Assembly: GCF_021742065.1 (NCBI RefSeq)
Contig: NZ_JAKKIE010000003.1
Coordinates: forward strand, 62,001-126,000
Reading direction: 5' to 3'
DNA from: Rhizorhapis sp. SPR117
GTDB lineage: Bacteria > Pseudomonadota > Alphaproteobacteria > Sphingomonadales > Sphingomonadaceae
DNA length: 64,000 bases
Shown here: piece by piece, positions 9,010 through 16,866 of the stretch
Numbering within the stretch: position 1 is the first letter of the stretch
How the letters are laid out: the number at the start of each line of letters is the position of its first letter
Program-made: the position numbers and the translations under genes
Notes under the pieces: generated by a model
Databases searched by the model: none
Told to the model about the DNA's origin: nothing
Seen by the model: only the letters and a program-made list of their open reading frames with translations

Positions 9010-11544
9010 TCATCGGCGCGCCGGACTCGCCGGTCGCAATGCGAAGCGCTTGAGGAACTCCGCGCCCGCCAGATAGCCGACCACCAGAAGCGCGATGGCG
9101 CCGAATATGGCTGCGCCCGGTACGGCGAAACCGAGCAGTCCGGCCCAAGGCAACAGCGGCAGCAGCAGCGCCGCCGCCAGACCGGCCAGCGCCGTAACGG
9201 TCAACACGATGTGCGGGCGGCTCGACCAGGCCGGGCGGGACGTGCGGATCACGAAGACCACCAGGATCTGCGTCAGCATCGATTCCATGAACCAGGCCGT
9301 CCGAAACTCCGGTATCCCGACGTGGAAGACGCCGAGCAGAAGCGCAAAAGTGGCGAAGTCGAAAAGTGATGATAGCGGCCCCATGATCGCGGTGAAGCGC
9401 ACCAGCCCGCGAATATCCCAGCCCTGCGGGCGCGCCAGATCTCCGCTATCGGCGGTGTCGAACGGAATGCCGATCTCGGAAAGGTCGTAGAGAAGGTTGT
9501 TCAGCAGCACCTGCACCGGGGTGAGCGGCAGGAACGGCAGAAACAGCGACGCGATCGCCATGGTCAGCATGTTGCCGAAGTTGGAGCTCGTTCCCATCCG
9601 GACATATTTCATGATGTTGGCATAGGTCCGCCGTCCCTCGGCGACGCCATCGGCGAGGACGCCGAGATCGGGGGCGAGCAGGATCATGTCGGCCGCCTCG
9701 CGCGCCACGTCGGTGGCGCCGTCGACCGACAGGCCGACATCGGCGGCGCGGATCGCCGGCGCGTCGTTGATGCCGTCGCCGATGAAGCCTACCGTATGGC
9801 CGCGCGCGCGGAGCGCGCGGACGATCCGCGTCTTCTGGTCGGGCGTCACCCGCGCGAACAGATCGACCTGACCCGCGCGCGCCGCCAGCGCCTGGTCGTT
9901 GAGCCTGGCGATTTCCTCGCCGGTCAATATGCCTTCGACCGGCAGGGCGAGCGCCGCCACCAGATGCTCGATCACCGGCGCGGCGTCGCCCGAGATCACC
10001 TTGATGCGAATGCCCGCCGCTTCGAGCCGGGCGATGGCGGAGGTGGCGCTCGGCTTGGGCGGATCAACGAACACGCAATAGCCCGCGAAGACCAGTTCGT
10101 CCTCGCCGTCGGCGTCGATCCGCTCCTGCCCGGCGGCGGGCTTCCATGCGATCGCCAGCAATCGCAGCCCTTGCGCCGCGCGATCGTCGCGCAGCGCACA
10201 CAGGCGGGCGCGCAATGCATCGTCGAGCGGCACGAGCCCTCCCGATCGGTCCTGCGCCCTGGTGCACAGCGCGAGCAGCGTCTCGGGCGCGCCCTTGACG
10301 ATCTCGATCCGTTCGCTTCCCTGCTCGGCAAGCACCGCGACACGCCGCCGCTCGAAATCGAACGGACGTTCATCCAGCTTGCGCCAGCCCTCGAGCGAGC
10401 GACCGGTCATGTGGAGGAGCAGGGCCTGGTCGAGCGGGCTTTTCAGGCCGGTCTCGAAGCGCGCGTTGACCGCCGCCAGCTCCGCCACCCGCTCGTCGTC
10501 CTCGCCATCGATGCCCGGATGGCCGACGAGCGTGATCCGCGCCTCGGTCAGCGTGCCGGTCTTGTCGGTGCATAATATATCCATCTGGCCCAGGTCGTGG
10601 ATCGCCGACAGTCGCTTCACCACGACCTTGGCTCTCGCCATCCGCTGCGCGCCGCGGCCGAGCGCGACGGTCATGATCATCGGCAGCAGCTCGGGCGTCA
10701 GGCCCACCGCCAGCGCCATCGCAAACAGGAAGGATTGCAGCGGCGGGCGGCCGAGCGCGAGATGGGCGAGCAGCACGAACAGCACGAGGAAGATCGTGAG
10801 CCTGACGATCAGCACGCCGAGCCTATGGATGCCATGCTCGAACGCGGTCGGCGGCTGCTTGCCGGCGAGCGAATGCGCGATCGCGCCGAACCGCGTGCGC
10901 GGACCGGTCTGGACGACAAGCATCGTCGCGGTGCCGCCGATCAGCGAGGTTCCATGGAACAGGGCATTGTGCGCGTCCGCCGGCGTTTCGGCGGCGGTTG
11001 CGGGCTCGATTCGCTTCTCGACCGGATAAGGCTCACCCGTCAGAAGGGCCTCGTTGACCTGCGCGCCGTTCGCCGCCAGCACGATGCCGTCGGCGGGAAC
11101 GAGATCGCCCGCCGCGAGCATGACGATGTCGCCGGCCACCAGCTCGCGCACGGGCAACTCGGTCGACTTGCCGTCGCGCATCACGGCCGCATGGAGGGCG
11201 ATCGCCTGCTTCAGCGCCTCCGCGGTCGCCTCGGCCCTGTGCTCCTGGACGAGATCGAGTGTGGTCGACAGCACGACGACGATGAAGATGATCGCAAAGC
11301 TCGCGACGTCGCCGGTGACTCCGGCGATGACGGCGGCGACGAGCAGCATGGCGATCAGCGGATTGGCAAGGCGGCGAAGGAGGTCGGTGAGGAGGTGGCG
11401 CTGCTTCGCCGCGGAGATTTCGTTCGGGCCGTCACGCTCGAGCCGCGAGGCAGCCTCGTCCGACGACAGGCCGTCGCGCGTCGCGGTGAGTGAGCGCAGA
11501 GCGTCGTCGGGCGTGGCTTGCCAGAATGCGTGCGGCTCGGTCAC
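9010..11544 (-). CDS. P-type ATPase, magnesium-transporter-like (P3B/MgtA type)
   Basis: The 844-residue protein is a P-type cation ATPase. It shows LLTGEPYPVEK (actuator domain), the M4 motif GLTPELLPMI near 281-290, the phosphorylation motif DKTGTLTEA with Asp at 327, and FIGDGINDAPAIRAADVG in the hinge. The C-terminal membrane part has NLLYDLSEIGIPFD, which is typical of MgtA/MgtB-like proteins rather than Ca or K pumps. The start is a GTG whose last two bases form part of the BI-1 stop: the two genes overlap by 4 nt (11541-11544). Likely substrate is Mg or another divalent cation, inferred only from subfamily. Expression with the BI-1 protein suggests a joint role in ion balance at the inner membrane. 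Confidence 0.9.
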   Translation of the reverse strand: MTEPHAFWQATPDDALRSLTATRDGLSSDEAASRLERDGPNEISAAKQRHLLTDLLRRLANPLIAMLLVAAVIAGVTGDVASFAIIFIVVVLSTTLDLVQEHRAEATAEALKQAIALHAAVMRDGKSTELPVRELVAGDIVMLAAGDLVPADGIVLAANGAQVNEALLTGEPYPVEKRIEPATAAETPADAHNALFHGTSLIGGTATMLVVQTGPRTRFGAIAHSLAGKQPPTAFEHGIHRLGVLIVRLTIFLVLFVLLAHLALGRPPLQSFLFAMALAVGLTPELLPMIMTVALGRGAQRMARAKVVVKRLSAIHDLGQMDILCTDKTGTLTEARITLVGHPGIDGEDDERVAELAAVNARFETGLKSPLDQALLLHMTGRSLEGWRKLDERPFDFERRRVAVLAEQGSERIEIVKGAPETLLALCTRAQDRSGGLVPLDDALRARLCALRDDRAAQGLRLLAIAWKPAAGQERIDADGEDELVFAGYCVFVDPPKPSATSAIARLEAAGIRIKVISGDAAPVIEHLVAALALPVEGILTGEEIARLNDQALAARAGQVDLFARVTPDQKTRIVRALRARGHTVGFIGDGINDAPAIRAADVGLSVDGATDVAREAADMILLAPDLGVLADGVAEGRRTYANIMKYVRMGTSSNFGNMLTMAIASLFLPFLPLTPVQVLLNNLLYDLSEIGIPFDTADSGDLARPQGWDIRGLVRFTAIMGPLSSLFDFATFALLLGVFHVGIPEFRTAWFMESMLTQILVVFVIRTSRPAWSSRPHIVLTVTALAGLAAALLLPLLPWAGLLGFAVPGAAIFGAIALLVVGYLAGAEFLKRFALRPASPARR

Positions 11545-12266
11545 CGCCGCTCCCGTCCGGTGAAGGGCAGCAACGACAGGAACAGGTTCAGGAAATCGAG
11601 ATAGAGTGCCAGAGCCCCCAGTACCGCGGCATTATTGCGCCCATCCGCAGCGCGGTCCTCATATTGACGCTTCAGACGCTGGGCATCGAAAGCGGTGAGT
11701 CCGGCGAAAAGCAGGATGCCGACCCCCGAGGCAAGAAGATCGAGCGCGCCCGATCGCACCAACAGATTGAGCAGCATCGTCACGACGAGCCCGACCAGGG
11801 TGATCGTAAAGAAGGCGCCCAGGCCTGACAGATCCTTGCCGGTGGCTGTGCCGACCCAGGCCAGCGCGGCAAAGCCCGCGCCGGCGGCGACGAAGGTATA
11901 GCCGACGCTGCCGCTGCTGTAGGTGAGTAGCACGCTGCCGAGCGACAGTCCCACGAGCGCGGCGTAGAGGGTGAAGATAACCCTCGCGGTTGACGCAGAC
12001 AGCCGGTCGATCCCGGCGCCGAGCAGGATCACCAGCGCCACAGGCGCCAGCGCCACGATCCACCCGAGCGTCGTGAGCCCCGCAGGTCCGAACAGTGCGA
12101 GCGCGAGCGATCGGCTGTGGGCGACCAGAAGAGCGAATGCCGCCGATATGATGACGCCGCCCGCCATATGGAGATAGACCGCGCGCATGTAGGCGCCGAC
12201 CCCCGGATATGAGCCGTTCGATTTGCCGGATGGCGGCCATTCAAATTCACGGCTTCGCTGAAGCAT
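11541..12266 (-). CDS. Bax inhibitor-1/YccA family membrane protein
   Basis: The 241-residue protein has seven hydrophobic segments from about residue 25 onward and the BI-1 hallmark near the C-terminus (LFAGLTAFDAQRLKRQYED). Family members are membrane proteins with pH-dependent calcium leak activity (BsYetJ) or roles at the FtsH protease (YccA). The ATG at 12266 follows GAGGACCGGGG; an upstream in-frame ATG at 12338 is possible, but its extra residues are not family-like and cover the promoter region. It is the first gene of a leftward unit and overlaps the P-ATPase start by 4 nt. A TACGTA palindrome lies 76 nt upstream. Confidence 0.87.
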   Translation of the reverse strand: MLQRSREFEWPPSGKSNGSYPGVGAYMRAVYLHMAGGVIISAAFALLVAHSRSLALALFGPAGLTTLGWIVALAPVALVILLGAGIDRLSASTARVIFTLYAALVGLSLGSVLLTYSSGSVGYTFVAAGAGFAALAWVGTATGKDLSGLGAFFTITLVGLVVTMLLNLLVRSGALDLLASGVGILLFAGLTAFDAQRLKRQYEDRAADGRNNAAVLGALALYLDFLNLFLSLLPFTGRERR

Positions 12267-12339
12267 TCCCCGGTCCTCGCTTCTTGCGGGAAGCAAGGTT
12301 CGACCCTGTGCCGACGTGCCGCTGCGACCAATCCGCAAA

Positions 12340-12349
12340 GCTACGTAGC
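12340..12349. promoter_or_regulatory. Perfect palindrome GCTACGTAGC between BI-1 and phaC
   Basis: A 10-base perfect palindrome in the divergent region, 76 nt upstream of the BI-1 start and 91 nt upstream of the PHA synthase start. Its TACGTA core recurs at four other intergenic positions in this window. A related half-similar element, CTTACCTAA, lies 25 bases further on, at 12374-12382. The spacing suits binding of a dimeric activator serving both directions. The regulator is not identified; a LuxR/NarL-type response regulator is a guess from the site shape. Confidence 0.5.
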
Positions 12350-12437
12350 GGAACTGCGCGCCGGGTCCGTAGGCTTACCTAATTCATGGGGGTGCCGAAA
12401 TCCCTATGGACGACTGAGAGGCAACGAGGAGCAGACC

Positions 12438-14216
12438 ATGGTTTCGCCATCGAGGCCCAGCAAGCCGGCTACAGAAGGGAGCGGCGATCGAGCCGGCGCA
12501 TGGGCCGAACTGTTCGCTCGCCCCGCGGCGGCGGCGGTCGCGACGCTCACCGGTGGTCTGTCACCATCGTCGATTGGTGACGCTTTCGCCGACTGGGCAC
12601 TCCATTTCGCCGCCATTCCCGGCAGCCGGGTCCATATTGCCGCTGAGACCGCCCGCGGCTTCATGGCGCTGGCCGGCTATGCATGGGAAGCGGCTCTGAC
12701 CAACGACGGGGCCGAACCCGGTATCGCTCGCCGGTCTCAGGATCACCGCTTCGACGATCCTTCCTGGGAATCATGGCCCTTCAACCTCATTCGCCAGTCC
12801 TTCCTGCTGAGCGAACGCTGGTGGGATTGCGCGGCGAACGATATTCTCGGTGTCACGCCACGGCATCGGGCAATTGTGGGCTTCTCGGTCCACCGGCTGC
12901 TCGACATGGTTGCGCCCTCGAACTTCGTTGCCACAAATCCGGTCCTGCAGCAGCGGATCATCGAGACCGGAGGCAAATGCCTCGCCGACGGCACGGCGGC
13001 CCTGGTCGAGGACTGGCGTCGCTTGCTGGCAGGGCAGCGGCCGGCCGGCGCCGAATGCTATCGTCCCGGCATCAACGTCGCGGTCACGCCGGGCAAGGTG
13101 GTCTATCGGAACAATCTGATCGAGCTCATCCAATATGCGCCGACGACGCAGGCTGTCCGTCCGGAGCCCATCCTGATCGTTCCGGCCTGGATCCTGAAAT
13201 ATTATGTGCTCGACCTGTCCCCGGAAAATTCGCTGGTGCGCTGGCTCGTGGCGCAGGGCCACACGGTGTTCATCATCTCCTGGCGCAATGTCGGCGAAGA
13301 CAGCCGGGGGCTCGATCTGGAGGATTATCGCCGGCTGGGGATCATGGCGGCGCTCGACGCGATCTCCGCGATCACGGGCGCTGGCGGTATCCACGCTGCG
13401 GGCTACTGTCTCGGGGGGACCTTGCTCGCGATCGCAGCGGCGACGATGGCACGCGATGGCGATGATCGTCTGGCCTCGATGACCCTGTTCGCGGCGCAAT
13501 CCGATTTCAGCGAACCCGGCGAAGTCAGCCTGTTCATTGATGAGGCGGAGCTTGATTTCCTCGAAACGATCGCGCGCGCGCGTGGTTATCTCGACAGCGC
13601 GCAGATAAGCGGCGCCTTCCAGGCGCTCCGCTCGAACGATCTCATCTGGCCCCTCCTTGTCCGAGACTATCTCTTGGGTGCACGCGAGCCGATCACCGAC
13701 CTACGCGCATGGCATACCGACGGCACCCGCCTGCCTTTTGCAGCGCAGTGCCAATATCTGCGCTCGCTGGTCCTCGCCAACGATTTGGCCGGAGGACGAT
13801 ATCAGGTCGAAGGCCGGCCGATCGCCCTCCGGAAGGTCCGCGTCCCGGTCTTCGCGGTCGGTACCGAAGATGATTATGTCGCGCCCTGGCGCTCGGTCTA
13901 CAAGATACATCGGCACGTGGACAGCGAGGTGACATTCCTGCTCGCAACCAATGGTCATGATGATGGAATTGTCTCCGGGCCGGATCAGCCGGGGCGATCC
14001 TATCGCCTGCTCGCGCGGCCCGCAAAAGCAGGCTGCCTTGATCCCGAAGCCTGGCTGTCCAGGGCACGACCCGGAGCCGGTTCGTGGTGGCCGGAGTGGG
14101 CCGCCTGGATCGACATGCATTCAAGCTCTCCGCGCGCGCCGCCGCCACTCGGCGGCTCCGGTGCGGACGCTGGGGCGCTCAGGGATGCGCCGGGCAGCTA
14201 TGTCCTCGAAAGCTGA
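12438..14216 (+). CDS. phaC: Poly(3-hydroxyalkanoate) synthase (PhaC, class I-like)
   Basis: The 592-residue protein is a PHA synthase, which polymerises hydroxyacyl-CoA into storage granules. The lipase-like box is GYCLGG with nucleophile Cys at 324. The catalytic Asp is in GTEDDYVAPW (~478) and the catalytic His in NGHDDGIVSGP (~507). The usual sequence at the His is GHIAGV, so the two residues after the His are unusual here. The N-terminal ~100 residues hold the conserved phase-binding region, and length fits class I. It is the first gene of a rightward unit and overlaps the next gene by 17 nt. No phaA, phaB or phaR gene is in the window; a possible phasin-like protein is at 56185. A TACGTA palindrome lies 91 nt upstream. 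Confidence 0.92.
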   Translation: MVSPSRPSKPATEGSGDRAGAWAELFARPAAAAVATLTGGLSPSSIGDAFADWALHFAAIPGSRVHIAAETARGFMALAGYAWEAALTNDGAEPGIARRSQDHRFDDPSWESWPFNLIRQSFLLSERWWDCAANDILGVTPRHRAIVGFSVHRLLDMVAPSNFVATNPVLQQRIIETGGKCLADGTAALVEDWRRLLAGQRPAGAECYRPGINVAVTPGKVVYRNNLIELIQYAPTTQAVRPEPILIVPAWILKYYVLDLSPENSLVRWLVAQGHTVFIISWRNVGEDSRGLDLEDYRRLGIMAALDAISAITGAGGIHAAGYCLGGTLLAIAAATMARDGDDRLASMTLFAAQSDFSEPGEVSLFIDEAELDFLETIARARGYLDSAQISGAFQALRSNDLIWPLLVRDYLLGAREPITDLRAWHTDGTRLPFAAQCQYLRSLVLANDLAGGRYQVEGRPIALRKVRVPVFAVGTEDDYVAPWRSVYKIHRHVDSEVTFLLATNGHDDGIVSGPDQPGRSYRLLARPAKAGCLDPEAWLSRARPGAGSWWPEWAAWIDMHSSSPRAPPPLGGSGADAGALRDAPGSYVLES

Positions 14217-15252
14217 CGAGAAGATCGCCGCCAGACCCTCGAGTGCATGGCGGTCATGGTTCCTCGGCATCATTCTCACAGCTGCGCTGGTGGGGGCGGT
14301 GCTGCATTTCGGCGAGATCGAGAATTTCGCCCGCCTCCTCGTTCGCGCCAATCCTTTCTGGCTCGCTGTTGCCGTGCTGTTCCAACTTTCGACCTATGCC
14401 AGCGTGGCTGCGGGCTGGGCGGCGGTGCTGCGCAGCGCCGGCACGCCGCGAGCGCTGCCCAGGCTGATGCGCATCGCGCTCACAAAATTGTTCGCGGACC
14501 AAGCGGTGCCGAGCGCGGGATTGGGGGGCAACGTCCTTCTCGTCGACCAGTTGGTGCGATTGCGCGTGCCGCGCGGGACGGCGGTGGCAGCCTTGCTCGT
14601 CTCGATGATCGGCTATTACGCCGCCTTCGCCTTCTTTGCGGTAGGCATGCTGGTCCTGCTGTGGCTCCACGACAAGGCGACGCCGCTGATGGCCGGCGTC
14701 GTCACCACATTCCTGCTGGTCGCGCTCGCCATTCCGTCGCTCGCGCTTTGGCTGAGGCACCGCGGCAGCCAGCCCCTGTCGCCGCGGCTCGAGCGGGTGG
14801 GAGTCGTCCGCGAATTGCTCGAGATCGTCGGCCAGGCCCCGGCAGACCTGATCGGCGACCGTGCCCTGCTGCTTCGCGTGACAGGCTTCAATGCCTTGGT
14901 CTTCATCGCCGACGCCGGGACGCTTTGGGCCTGTCTTGACGCTCTCGGAGGACCCGCCGGCTTCGGAACCGCCTTCATCGCGTCGATCATGGCATCGATC
15001 GTCGTGACGCTTGGGCCGATCCCGCTTGGTCTGGGCAGCTTCGAGGCGACGTCGACTGCAACGCTCGGTCTGCTGGGCGTCCCCATCGAGAATGCCTTCG
15101 CGGCGACGATGCTGCTACGGATCCTGACATTGTGGCTGCCGCTGCTGCCCGGCCTGATGATGATGCGTTCCGCGCTCAGGCGGCGTCCGCCTCGCTCCCA
15201 CCGATCACGGCGGACCGGCTCCGGCTGCAAGCGCTCTGATCCCAGGGTTTAG
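14200..15252 (+). CDS. Flippase-like UPF0104/YbhN family membrane protein
   Basis: A 350-residue integral membrane protein of the lysylphosphatidylglycerol synthase transmembrane-region family (UPF0104, YbhN/AglD-like). It has about eight hydrophobic helices. Family-like segments are QAVPSAGLGGNVLLVDQL near 90-110 and TLGPIPLGLGSFEATSTATL near 270-290 (the P-x-G-x-G-x-E pattern). Such proteins translocate lipids or lipid-linked groups across the membrane, but this branch has no catalytic synthase domain. The ATG at 14200 lies inside the end of phaC; an in-frame ATG at 14185 is an alternative. The tail after ~residue 325 is arginine rich. Coupling to phaC suggests coexpression, though a functional link to PHA is unknown. 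Confidence 0.8.
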   Translation: MSSKADEKIAARPSSAWRSWFLGIILTAALVGAVLHFGEIENFARLLVRANPFWLAVAVLFQLSTYASVAAGWAAVLRSAGTPRALPRLMRIALTKLFADQAVPSAGLGGNVLLVDQLVRLRVPRGTAVAALLVSMIGYYAAFAFFAVGMLVLLWLHDKATPLMAGVVTTFLLVALAIPSLALWLRHRGSQPLSPRLERVGVVRELLEIVGQAPADLIGDRALLLRVTGFNALVFIADAGTLWACLDALGGPAGFGTAFIASIMASIVVTLGPIPLGLGSFEATSTATLGLLGVPIENAFAATMLLRILTLWLPLLPGLMMMRSALRRRPPRSHRSRRTGSGCKRSDPRV

Positions 15253-15329
15253 CGCCTGTCTGGAAACTGGCACGTATCATGCTTATCTCCAGTGTTCCAA
15301 ACAGTAATAGATAGTGGTTTGAGACAAGC

Positions 15330-15938
15330 GTGACAGTCATTTCGAGGCGCCACCTGCTTCTGGGTGGCGGGGCCGTCGTTCTGGGCATGGTACAGACGAG
15401 AGTGTTCGCCGTCCCACCGGCTCCAGTTCCGCCGCGCCCGATTTTGCTTCAACGTGCTTTGGGTGCGCTGGATCGCCACCGGGCAACGATAAGGTATCGC
15501 GACGTCATCGGTATCGTGGATTTCAGCCAGGCGTCGCGCGTTCCCCGGTTTCACATCGTCGACGTGATGAGCGGGCGAAGCCAGAGCCTGTTGGTCGCGC
15601 ATGGGCGAGGATCCGATCCGGATCATAGCGGGTGGCTCGAACGGTTCTCGAACTCACCGGGATCGCAAGCGTCTTCGGCCGGCGCCTATCTGGTCGGCAG
15701 CGGCTATTCCGGCAAGCATGGTCGCTCGCAACGCCTGATCGGCCTTGACTGCGAGAACAGCAACGCCGAAGCGCGCGCCATCGTTATCCATGCGGCGTCC
15801 TATGTGTCGCAAGACATCGCACTTGCCAGCGGCAAACTCGGGCGAAGCCAGGGGTGCTTTGCTGTTTCGCAGGCCGATATCGGTCAAGTTCTCGAACGGC
15901 TCGGGCCAGGCCGGATGATCTACGCCGGCAAGATCTAG
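15330..15938 (+). CDS. Exported murein L,D-transpeptidase catalytic domain family protein
   Basis: The 202-residue product starts with a twin-arginine-like signal (SRRHLLLGGGAVVLGM). The YkuD-related catalytic domain of the PF13645 type spans ~45-200, with IHAASYVS near 152 and GRSQGCFAVS near 172; the His and the Cys of GRSQGCF are the expected active-site residues. Family members are predicted periplasmic peptidoglycan-modifying enzymes, though few have been tested. The start is a GTG at 15330 with only a weak ribosome binding site. It lies 77 nt after the flippase-like gene on the same strand and may belong to that unit. Confidence 0.82.
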   Translation: MTVISRRHLLLGGGAVVLGMVQTRVFAVPPAPVPPRPILLQRALGALDRHRATIRYRDVIGIVDFSQASRVPRFHIVDVMSGRSQSLLVAHGRGSDPDHSGWLERFSNSPGSQASSAGAYLVGSGYSGKHGRSQRLIGLDCENSNAEARAIVIHAASYVSQDIALASGKLGRSQGCFAVSQADIGQVLERLGPGRMIYAGKI

Positions 15939-16866
15939 TCGGACGAACCGGGGACGAACGGAAGGTCGACGATCTCTGCTGTAAGCGGATTCCCACTGCG
16001 GTACTTCAGTCGCACCCATGTTCTGCAATTTTCAATATCTGGGCGGACCCGCGGATCGTCAGATGCTGGTTGTGGCTGGCGAGGAACCCGGCCCTATCCC
16101 AGGCGGTGCATCCGGCTGGCCCTGCGCAGCGTTTATGCAGGGATCCGCCACATCCTTGCCCTCGGCAGAAAGCGATCGCCGTTGCGTCTATCGAGCTGTG
16201 ATCGGCCTGGCGCGCAAGCCGGAGCATGGCACTAGCGCCTCGACGGTCGGCGCGCTGAGTCGCAATCTCGCGCTCCCGCTCGTGCAACTCGTGGAGGCGC
16301 CTGCCGATGGTGCGACTGACATGACGCCGATTTGGGGATAGTCGCGGATTAACTTGAGCCTTCGGCCTCGCTCCAGCTCGTCTCCAGCCCGTCGGCGATG
16401 GCGATGGCGTCGGCGGGAGAGCGACCATCGGTGAACAGCGATACCGCGCCGACGGTCTCAAAGCACCGAAGGCGGGAGCCCCTGGAATAGATCGAGCGCG
16501 GCGAAGGGTCCGGGGCAGGGCTGAGGGGTCGTTGCCATGCACGTAAGTTGCCGGGCTACCTAGAAGAATGGGGGAAGTTTGCGCCAGCGCAAACCGCCGA
16601 TCCCCAACGACGATATAATCCTTCCAAGTGCAAAGCGGAATCAACCAGTTGCCCGTCGATAATGCCCGGAATCCAGGCCGTCTGGGCTCGCCCGAGTCGG
16701 GTAAATTGGTGGGCGATGTCGTCGTCGCCCGGGCACCGGCACCGAGTGTCCTGGCGCTTGTCACAAAAACGGGAACGGAGGGTTGTCGATCGCCTAAAAC
16801 AGGGGAAGGGTGTCTCGCAAACAGGCATCGGTCCGCCGAGACGGAACGGGAGAGGATCAAAGATTG
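15939..16866. other. Gene-poor region upstream of NO reductase
   Basis: 928 bases without a confident gene. ORFs of 60-120 codons exist on both strands but lack good ribosome binding sites and recognisable motifs. On the minus strand around 16130-16350 an arginine-rich stretch (RTIGRRLHELHERERE) could be the residue of a DNA-binding or mobile-element gene, but this is weak. The right half should carry the NO reductase promoter: a perfect 18-base palindrome at 16577-16594, and CACGTAAG plus CTACCTAG just before it (16540-16563). Confidence 0.45.
16577..16594. promoter_or_regulatory. Perfect inverted repeat upstream of NO reductase
   Basis: GTTTGCGC-CA-GCGCAAAC is a perfect palindrome of 8-base arms and 2-base centre, 273 nt before the reductase start. 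It does not match the FNR/NnrR (TTGAT-N4-ATCAA) or NsrR consensus as I know them. It could bind a NO- or redox-responsive regulator, or form a hairpin in a long 5' leader. No run of T follows, so it is not an obvious terminator. Confidence 0.45.
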
